Of a stretch of DNA of 64,000 bases, positions 58,098 through 64,000 are shown piece by piece. The notes under the pieces were generated by a model that worked only from the letters and a program-made list of their open reading frames with translations, was not told the DNA's origin and did no database searches. The number at the start of each line of letters is the position of its first letter. The stretch's first letter is position 1. The stretch covers positions 1,860,001 to 1,924,000 of the forward strand of contig CP107926.1 of NCBI GenBank assembly GCA_036015235.1. Direction: 5' to 3'. Source of the stretch: Streptomyces sp. NBC_00433 (lineage in GTDB: Bacteria > Actinomycetota > Actinomycetes > Streptomycetales > Streptomycetaceae). The translations under genes and the position numbers were made by a program.

Positions 58098-58859
58098 ATG
58101 AGCGACGACCTCCGCAATCTCGTCCTTGGCCTTGCCGCGGCCGCCGTCTGCGTGGCGCTCGGCTGGTTCGCCCGCGGCTATCTGTGGCAGCGCAGGCTGC
58201 ACCGCAAGCAGCGCTTCTTCGGACTGCCGAAGGACTCCGAGTGCCTGCTGGTGGTGCCGCGCGATCCGGGCTCGCGGACCTGGAGCGTGGCGCGGCACGA
58301 CGCCTTCGCGCTGCTCGAACTGGCCGCCGTGATCGGCGAGTGCGGGGCGCACTCGGAGGTGCTCGCGCACGACACGGCCTGGCAGGGCTTCGGCGCCCGC
58401 ACCGAATTCTGCATCGGCGGGCCCGCGGAGAACCTGCGGCTCGCTGCGCACCTGCGGTCCATGCTGCCGGGCATCGAGATCAACGTCGATCCGGCGCCCG
58501 GTCCCGAGCAGGGCGCGATAACGGTCGGCGGCGACACCTACCGGCTGGAGAAGGGCGCCGTCGAGCACGTCCTGCTGGCCCGACTGGCGTCGGCCGGCGA
58601 CACCGGCAACGACCGCCCGGTCTTCCTGTCGTCGGGCCAGCGCGGTATCGCCAACCAGGCGGCGGTGCGCTATCTGGCCAGGCACCACACGCGGCTGGCC
58701 CGCAAGCACGGGGTGGACTCGACCTTCTGCCTGCTGCTGCGGGTGGTGAATTCCCAGGCCTACGGGTCGGACGTGGTGGAGCTGGTGGCCGATGTGACCA
58801 AGCCGGCCGTGGCGGCGTCCAAGAAGCTCAGTCAGCGAGACCGATCACCAGCCACATGA
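58098..58859 (+). CDS. Membrane-anchored hypothetical protein
   Basis: 253 aa. One N-terminal membrane helix (LVLGLAAAAVCVALGWFARG) is followed by a soluble domain beginning FFGLPKDSECLLVVPRDPGS and containing alternating strands and helices (FALLELAAVIGECGAHSEVLAHD, FCIGGPAENLRLAAHL, RPVFLSSGQRGIANQAAVRYLAR). It looks like a Rossmann-type ligand-binding domain, but I cannot name it. The 3' end overlaps the convergent ZIP gene by 32 bases. Confidence 0.7.
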   Translation: MSDDLRNLVLGLAAAAVCVALGWFARGYLWQRRLHRKQRFFGLPKDSECLLVVPRDPGSRTWSVARHDAFALLELAAVIGECGAHSEVLAHDTAWQGFGARTEFCIGGPAENLRLAAHLRSMLPGIEINVDPAPGPEQGAITVGGDTYRLEKGAVEHVLLARLASAGDTGNDRPVFLSSGQRGIANQAAVRYLARHHTRLARKHGVDSTFCLLLRVVNSQAYGSDVVELVADVTKPAVAASKKLSQRDRSPAT

Positions 58860-59595
58860 TGCCGGTGCCCGCCACCGTGCAGAGCAGCGTGGAGCTGGAC
58901 GGGTGCGGGCTGTGCGCCTCCGGGAGGATGTCGGAGGTCGCCAGGTAGAGCAGGAAGCCGGCGAAGAAGCCCAGGTAGAGCCCGAGCGCCCCGGACGGGA
59001 TGGTGAAGGCCAGCGTCACGGCCGCGCCGGCCACCGGGGCGATCGCGTCGGCGCCGAGCAGCAGCTGCGCCCGGCGCCGGCCGTTCCCGTACATCCGGGT
59101 GATCGTGTACGTGTTGAAGCCGTCGGCGAAGTCGTGCGCCACGACCGCGATGGCGACCACGATGCCGACGGTGTTGCCGGCCTGGAAGGCGGCGCCGATC
59201 GCGAAGCCGTCCATGACGCTGTGGCCGACCAGCGCGGCGGCCGCGGTGATCCCGATGCCCTTGACCGGGTCGTGCGCGTGCCCGTGGCCGTGAGCGTGCG
59301 GGGCGTACTCGCCCTCGTGGGCGCGGTGGATGGCGACCGAGCGCTCGATGATGTGCAGCGCGAGGAAGCCCGCGACGAACATCAGCAGCGCCGCGGGCAC
59401 TCCGAAGACCACCCTCGGCTGGGTCTCCAGCGCCTCGGGCAGCAGATCGAATCCGACGACGCCGAGCATCAGCCCGGCGGCGAGTCCGAGGACGAGGTGG
59501 CGGCGGTCCCCGATGTGCTGGGCGACGACTCCGCCGACCATGGTCATCGCGAAGGCGCACGCGGCTATCAGGACCGGCATGGATCGATGATCCAT
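58828..59595 (-). CDS. ZIP-family metal transporter
   Basis: 255 aa, about eight hydrophobic segments. The metal path shows HSVMDGFAIG in helix 4 and HDFADGFN in helix 5; the loop between helices 3 and 4 is His-rich (HAHGHGHAHD). It should import zinc or another divalent metal. The first ATG is used here; a second ATG five codons on (MPVLIAACAF) is also possible. It is transcribed toward the hypothetical gene and overlaps its end. Confidence 0.87.
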   Translation of the reverse strand: MDHRSMPVLIAACAFAMTMVGGVVAQHIGDRRHLVLGLAAGLMLGVVGFDLLPEALETQPRVVFGVPAALLMFVAGFLALHIIERSVAIHRAHEGEYAPHAHGHGHAHDPVKGIGITAAAALVGHSVMDGFAIGAAFQAGNTVGIVVAIAVVAHDFADGFNTYTITRMYGNGRRRAQLLLGADAIAPVAGAAVTLAFTIPSGALGLYLGFFAGFLLYLATSDILPEAHSPHPSSSTLLCTVAGTGIMWLVIGLAD

Positions 59596-59627
59596 GACGC
59601 CGCGCGCGGCCGCGACTCAGGGTCGCC

Positions 59628-60590
59628 TTACCCGCGAGAACGCCCCTGGCCGCCGACCCGGGCCGTCACGGCCCGCGCCATCACCCGCTCGCCGGTGGCG
59701 TTGGGGTGGGCGGGCGCCGCGGGCGAGGCGGGCACCAGCGGCTCTATCCAGCGGTCCGCGGGCGCCTTGCACATGTCGTGGCCCACGGTCGGCCGGTAGG
59801 TGTCGACGTATTCGGCGCCGCCGAGGAGCGCCTCGATCCGCAGCATGGTGTTGAGCTGCTTCTCGGTGTCCCGCAGATACGGGAAGTCGCCGGCCGCGAA
59901 GGGCACGGCGGGGAAGCAGCCGACGCCGTCGTCGGGCAGCAGGTCGGGGTAGCCGACGACGACGACCCGGGCGTGCGGGGCCTGGCGGTGCACGGCCCGC
60001 AGCACCGCGGCGACCTTCGGGGCGGTCCTGACGACGTTGACGGTGAGCTGGTCGAAGCCGCCCGCCCGGTAGTGGTCCTTGCAGGGGCTGCCCGCGGGGG
60101 CGGTGACGCTCAGGCCCGCGCAGGTGGCGATGATCGAGCTGAAACCGATGTCATTGCCGCCGATCTGCAGGGTGACCAGGGTGGTCTCCCGGGTGACGGC
60201 GTCGAGCTGCGGGCCGTTGGTGCCCTGGGCCTGCCACATCTGGACGGTGGTGGCGCCGCCGCAGCTGACGTCGGTGAAGCCGGCGTAGTGCCCGGCCGCG
60301 GCGACCAGCGACGGGTAGTTCTGGTTCGACCTGGCGCAGTTCGCGTCGACCTGGGTCGGTATGGCGGGGCCCGAGGCGTAGGAGTCGCCGAGCGCCACGT
60401 AGTGGACGGCGGGCTTGCCGTGCCCGCCGCCCTGGTGCCCGCCGGGGTGGGCGGCGGCCGGGGTGACGGCCGCCGCGGTCAGCGCGAGCGCCCCGCCGAG
60501 TGCCGCGGCCCCCAGTCCCACCGCCCTGCGGCGCGTCCCCGTGCCCGCTGCCGCGCTCCTGCTGCTGCCCGTGCCAGACCTGCCGGCCAT
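59628..60590 (-). CDS. Secreted SGNH/GDSL hydrolase
   Basis: 320 aa. A Tat-like signal (TRRRAVGLGAAALGG, cut near AAA/HP at about residue 47) leads to an SGNH fold: block I GDSYASG (Ser70), block III GGND (Asn146) and a C-terminal His295 in AHPNATG. Conserved cysteines suggest disulfides, as in secreted Streptomyces esterases and lipases. It probably cuts esters of lipids or sugars outside the cell. Confidence 0.88.
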   Translation of the reverse strand: MAGRSGTGSSRSAAAGTGTRRRAVGLGAAALGGALALTAAAVTPAAAHPGGHQGGGHGKPAVHYVALGDSYASGPAIPTQVDANCARSNQNYPSLVAAAGHYAGFTDVSCGGATTVQMWQAQGTNGPQLDAVTRETTLVTLQIGGNDIGFSSIIATCAGLSVTAPAGSPCKDHYRAGGFDQLTVNVVRTAPKVAAVLRAVHRQAPHARVVVVGYPDLLPDDGVGCFPAVPFAAGDFPYLRDTEKQLNTMLRIEALLGGAEYVDTYRPTVGHDMCKAPADRWIEPLVPASPAAPAHPNATGERVMARAVTARVGGQGRSRG

Positions 60591-60720
60591 GTGGCCCCTC
60601 CCCTGCGTCGACGCTGACGTCGATCAAGGCTCAGGGCCGCGGGGGGCGCTGTCAATGGCCCGGACGCCGCCAGGCTACCCGGGCGTCACTTCCCGTCCGG
60701 CCGGCGGCTCGCGGGGCCGC

Positions 60721-62589
60721 TCAGGTCGCGACGAGCTTGCGGGCGGCGGCCGCGATGGCGGGGGCGCTGATGCCCGCCGCCTCCAGTTGCTCGGCGGGGG
60801 TCCCGGAGCCCGGCATGGTGTGGACGGCGAGCCGGGTGTGCCGGGGGGTGGGGAGGCCGTTGCCGAAGGACTCCATCACCGCGTCGGCGAGCCCGCCCTC
60901 GGGGTGGTGGTCCTCGACGACCACGAAGCGCCCGGTGTCCGCGGCGGCGGTGCGCAGCGTCTGCGTGTCGACCGGCTTGACCGAGTAGAGGTCGATCACC
61001 CGGGCCCTGATGCCGTCGGCGACCAGCTGGTCGGCGGCGGTGAGCGCCTCGTGGACGGTGATGCCGGCGGCGATCAGCGTGACCTGGTCGTCGGAGTGCG
61101 AGCGCAGCACCTTGCTGCCGCCGATCGGGAAGGCGTCACCGGGTCCGTAGATGACCGGGCCGTTGCCGCGGGTGGCCCGCAGGTAGCTGATGCCGGGCCG
61201 GTCGGCCATCGCGGTGACCAGCTGGACGGTCTGGTTGGCGTCGCAGGGGTAGAGCACGGTGGTGCCGTGGATGGCCCGCATCATCGCCAGGTCCTCCAGG
61301 GCCATCTGGGACGGGCCGTCCTCGCCGATCGACACGCCCGCGTGGGTGCCGACCACGTTGATCGACGAGCGGCTGATCGCGGCCATCCGCAGGAAGTCGT
61401 GGGCGCGGGTCAGGAAGGCCGCGAAGGTGGACGCGTAGGCGGTCCAGCCGCGCACCCCGATGCCGACGGCGGCGGCGATCATCTGCTGCTCGGCGATGTA
61501 GCACTCGATGTAGCGCTCGGGGTGGTCGGCGAAGAAGAGCTGGGCCTTGGTGGAGTCGCCGACCTCGCCGTCGAGGACCACGATGTCGTCGTGCAGCGAG
61601 CCGAGCGCGGCCAGCGTCTCGCCGAAGGCGGTACGGGTGGCCACCGGGTCGCCGCCGGTGGCGTAGCGCGGCAGCACGGTGTGCGGGTCGCCGCCGCCGC
61701 GGGCGGGCGGCGCGACGTCGGGCGGCGGCTGGACGTCGACCCGCAGGTCGCGGATGCCGCCGAGTTCGCGGATGGCCGCGTCCGGGTCGGCCAGCGGCTT
61801 GCCGTGCTTGCCCTCCCGGTCCTCGACCTCGCTGGCGCCGCGGCCCTTGCGCGTACGGGCGATGATCGCGGTGGGGGCGCCGCGGGTGGTGGTGGCCGAG
61901 GTCATGGCCTCGTCGATGGCGGCGATGTCGTGGCCGTCGATCTCCACGGTGTGCCAGCCGAAGGCGCGGATCCTGCGCGCGTAGGCGTCCAGGTCCCAGC
62001 CGTGCCGGGTGGGGCCGCGCTGGCCGAGCCGGTTGACGTCGATGATCACCGTGAGGTGGTCGAGGCCCTCGATGCCCGCGTGCTCGAAGGCCTCCCACAG
62101 CGAGCCCTCGGCCATCTCGCTGTCCCCGCACAGCACCCAGGTGCGGTAGGGCAGGTGGTCGAGCCGGCTGCCCGCGAGGGCGACGCCGACGCCGACGGGC
62201 AGGCCCTGGCCGAGCGACCCGGTGGCCACGTCGACCCAGGGCAGCCGGGGGGTGGGGTGGCCCTCCATCCGGCTGCCGAGCTTGCGGAAGGTCAGCAGCT
62301 CGTCGTCGCTGATGGCGCCGGCCGCCTTGTAGGCGGAGTAGAGCAGCGGGGAGGCGTGGCCCTTGGAGAAGATCAGGTGGTCGTTGCCGGGGTGCTCGGG
62401 CCGGTCGAAGTCGTAGTGCAGGTGCCGGGCGAGCAGTACGGCCATCAGGTCGGCGGCGGACATCGACGAGGTGGGGTGCCCGGAGCCGGCCGCGTCGGCC
62501 GCCCTCACCGAATCCACCCGCAGTTGCTGGCCCAGCTCGGCGATGTCGCTGTCGCTCATGACCGGGGTGTGGGCGATCGTGTCTTTCAT
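60721..62589 (-). CDS. tkt: Transketolase
   Basis: 622 aa. The thiamine-binding motif is CGDSEMAEGSLWEAFEHAG...IIDVN, and the substrate-binding His residues occur in SKGHASP and GSLGQGLP. The pyrimidine domain contains AEQQMIAAAVGIGVRGW and the last domain follows. It moves two-carbon units in the pentose phosphate pathway. GAGGAAAGAGA before the ATG supports the start. It stands apart from other pentose phosphate genes and could be a second copy in the genome. Confidence 0.9.
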   Translation of the reverse strand: MKDTIAHTPVMSDSDIAELGQQLRVDSVRAADAAGSGHPTSSMSAADLMAVLLARHLHYDFDRPEHPGNDHLIFSKGHASPLLYSAYKAAGAISDDELLTFRKLGSRMEGHPTPRLPWVDVATGSLGQGLPVGVGVALAGSRLDHLPYRTWVLCGDSEMAEGSLWEAFEHAGIEGLDHLTVIIDVNRLGQRGPTRHGWDLDAYARRIRAFGWHTVEIDGHDIAAIDEAMTSATTTRGAPTAIIARTRKGRGASEVEDREGKHGKPLADPDAAIRELGGIRDLRVDVQPPPDVAPPARGGGDPHTVLPRYATGGDPVATRTAFGETLAALGSLHDDIVVLDGEVGDSTKAQLFFADHPERYIECYIAEQQMIAAAVGIGVRGWTAYASTFAAFLTRAHDFLRMAAISRSSINVVGTHAGVSIGEDGPSQMALEDLAMMRAIHGTTVLYPCDANQTVQLVTAMADRPGISYLRATRGNGPVIYGPGDAFPIGGSKVLRSHSDDQVTLIAAGITVHEALTAADQLVADGIRARVIDLYSVKPVDTQTLRTAAADTGRFVVVEDHHPEGGLADAVMESFGNGLPTPRHTRLAVHTMPGSGTPAEQLEAAGISAPAIAAAARKLVAT

Positions 62590-62718
62590 GGCGCGGTCTC
62601 TTTCCTCGCGGAGTCGGTCCGTCCCACCGTTGCGGCTGCCCGACCGGGGGCAGGACAAACCGGGATCGCGCCCCACCCGTCGCCTTACCCCAGGTAATGA
62701 AGGCGCGGGAGGCGGCGC

Positions 62719-63561
62719 TCAGATCTCCTCGGGCAGCGCCGTCGGCACCGTGACGGCCTTGGTCCTGGGGCTGCGCCGCTCGTGCCGGGCGATGCGGTGG
62801 GCGGACCAGGACAGCAGCACGCACATGCCGATGTAGACGGGGGTGATCACCATCACCACCGGGATGAAGGGCAGGTCGTAGTCCAGGTCGGTGGCGATGA
62901 GCTTCCCCGAGTAGAGGAATTCCTGGTAGGTGATGAGGTAGCCCAGCGAGGTGTCCTTCAGCGCCACCACCAGCTGGCTGATGATCGCCGGCAGCATCGC
63001 CCTGGCCGCCTGCGGCACCAGCACGTAGGTCATCACCTGGGTCTTGCGCAGCCCCAGCGCGTAGGCCGCCTCCCGCTGGCCGCGCGGCACCGCGTCGACC
63101 CCGGCGCGGAAGACCTCGGCGAGCACCGAGCCGTTGTAGAGGGTCAGCCCGACGACCAGCGCGATCATCGGGTCGAACCGGAGCGCGACGAAGATGAAGA
63201 AGATCATCACCAGCAGCGGCATCGCCCGGAAGAACTCCACCACCAGCGTGCTCGCCCAGCGCACCACCCGGTGGTCCGAGAGCCGCCCGGCGGCGAAGAC
63301 CACCCCGAAGGCCAGCGAGGCGAGCGCGGCCCAGCCGAAGGCCCTGAGGGTGTTGGCGAGGCCGGTCAGCAGCAGCCGCTGGATGCCCTCGTAGGCGAAG
63401 GGCCGCCATTTCACGGCCGAGAACTGCCCGGTCTCCACCAGCTTGTAGCCGACGAGGCCGACCAGCGCGGCGAGCACCGCGACGGTGATCCAGGCGTACA
63501 GCCGGTGTCTGGCCAGCGCCTTGGGTCCCGGGATGTCGTAGAGGGCGCTGCTCGTGGTCAC
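62719..63561 (-). CDS. Polar amino acid ABC transporter permease (GluD-like)
   Basis: 280 aa permease with about five helices. The EAA loop is REAAYALGLRKTQVMTYVLVPQA, typical of the His/Glu/Gln/Arg family. It pairs with the next permease upstream and should carry polar amino acids, likely glutamate, from a binding protein with an ATPase encoded beyond the window. The GTG overlaps the upstream stop (GTGA). Confidence 0.87.
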   Translation of the reverse strand: MTTSSALYDIPGPKALARHRLYAWITVAVLAALVGLVGYKLVETGQFSAVKWRPFAYEGIQRLLLTGLANTLRAFGWAALASLAFGVVFAAGRLSDHRVVRWASTLVVEFFRAMPLLVMIFFIFVALRFDPMIALVVGLTLYNGSVLAEVFRAGVDAVPRGQREAAYALGLRKTQVMTYVLVPQAARAMLPAIISQLVVALKDTSLGYLITYQEFLYSGKLIATDLDYDLPFIPVVMVITPVYIGMCVLLSWSAHRIARHERRSPRTKAVTVPTALPEEI

Positions 63562-64000
63562 CTGGCCACTCCCAGCTTCCGCTCCAGCACGGCGAAGAGG
63601 CCGGCCAGGGTGAGCGTGACGATCAGGTAGCCGACCGCGATCCACACGAAGGTCCACACGATGCTGAAGCCCTGCTCGTTGAGCGGCTTGTAGGTGCCGA
63701 GCAGTTCGGAGACGGAGAAGGCCCCGGCGATCGCGGAGTTCTTGGCCAGTGCGATCAGGGTGGAGCCGATCGGCGGGATCACCGAGCGGGCCGCCTGCGG
63801 CAGCACCACCAGCGACAGCGTCTGGGTGAAGGTCATCCCGAGGCTGCGGGCCGCCTCGCCCTGGCCGAGCGGCACGGTGTTGATGCCGGCCCGCACCGCC
63901 TCGCAGATGAAGGCCGAGGTGTAGGCGCCGAGCGCCAGCACCGCGAAGACCGTGAAGGGCAGCACCACCCCGAACCGCGGCAGGCCGAGCAGTACCGCGA
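63558..64000 (-). CDS. Polar amino acid ABC transporter permease, cut by window edge
   Basis: The 3' part of a permease; the reading frame stays open to the last base, so the start lies outside. Visible are helices (LPFTVFAVLALGAYTSAFI) and the EAA loop GEAARSLGMTFTQTLSLVVLPQA. It is the partner of the downstream permease and resembles GluC-type subunits. The frame continues upstream with LLGLPRFGVV before the part listed as the start by simple ORF rules. Confidence 0.87.
   Translation of the reverse strand, partial: AVLLGLPRFGVVLPFTVFAVLALGAYTSAFICEAVRAGINTVPLGQGEAARSLGMTFTQTLSLVVLPQAARSVIPPIGSTLIALAKNSAIAGAFSVSELLGTYKPLNEQGFSIVWTFVWIAVGYLIVTLTLAGLFAVLERKLGVAR

Noticed and set aside
62685-62697. 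TTACC-CCA-GGTAA as a third member of the TTAC-N6-GTAA motif
   Set aside because: The spacer between TTAC and GTAA is five bases rather than six, and it stands between transketolase and ABC permease genes with no lipid link. Geometry does not match.
1-64000. Biosynthetic gene cluster, prophage, IS element or CRISPR array
   Set aside because: No PKS, NRPS or terpene-synthase genes, integrase, transposase, terminal inverted repeats or spaced short repeats were seen; the SRPBCC and hydrolase genes alone do not make a cluster.

Overview
The window is very GC-rich (strong G/C third-position bias, many GTG starts, GTGA/ATGA gene overlaps) and reads as chromosomal DNA of a Streptomyces-like actinomycete. 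Supporting markers are a SpoIIE-type phosphatase fused to an anti-sigma-kinase domain, a crotonyl-CoA carboxylase/reductase (ethylmalonyl-CoA) operon, an F420-type LLM oxidoreductase, an Rv2578c-like radical SAM protein, a Mut7-C protein and GC-rich intergenic repeats. I see no phage, plasmid, IS, CRISPR, rRNA or complete tRNA, and no gene with clearly foreign base composition.

Layout. 0-6.9 kb: a ZTP-type riboswitch in front of a stand-alone AICAR formyltransferase; a divergent crotonase-like gene; an XRE-cupin regulator divergent from azlCD; a secreted Ca-dependent PI-PLC; an NTF2-like protein; an L,D-transpeptidase. 6.9-14.3 kb: an ArsR operon (ArsR, DHFR-like, SRPBCC, alpha/beta hydrolase), Mut7-C, exonuclease III divergent from a GNAT enzyme, a LapA-like protein and an M14 carboxypeptidase. 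14.4-16.4 kb: an OmpR-type two-component system. 16.6-22.2 kb: a tightly overlapping operon of four peptidases from four families (M55, M20, S9, S66) that also encloses a 123-codon repetitive ORF. 22-32.4 kb: methyltransferase, SpoIIE phosphatase, a large membrane protein, a repeat cluster, an MFS exporter fused to three carboxypeptidase-regulatory-like domains, an SRPBCC protein and a radical SAM protein behind a LexA-like box.

32.7-42.7 kb is the main metabolic block: a tandem 3-hydroxyacyl-CoA dehydrogenase, a TetR regulator, then ccr-meaA-maoC-acd (ethylmalonyl-CoA pathway), followed by psd and pssA (phosphatidylethanolamine synthesis). The ccr promoter carries two 15-bp inverted-repeat operators, one filling the -35/-10 spacer. 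A 188-bp tandem repeat follows pssA. 43.4-47.9 kb: glycerate kinase, NUDIX, an SCP2-like protein, a small internally duplicated membrane protein and an FAD oxidoreductase. 47.9-52.6 kb: a reductive-pyrimidine-type operon (beta-ureidopropionase, class III aminotransferase, dihydropyrimidinase, LLM oxidoreductase) with no recognisable dihydropyrimidine dehydrogenase. 52.9-64 kb: secreted or membrane hypotheticals, PRC-barrel, a PRGARFAGAP-repeat protein, MarR plus isochorismatase-like gene behind a long palindrome, ZIP transporter, SGNH hydrolase, transketolase and two polar-amino-acid ABC permeases, the last cut by the window edge.

Regulation visible in the sequence is rich: the riboswitch, several palindromic operators next to regulators, a recurring TTAC-N6-GTAA motif at two lipid-related genes, and many TAnnnT hexamers 6-8 nt before start codons that suggest leaderless mRNAs. 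All functions are read from protein and DNA motifs by eye; no database search was possible.
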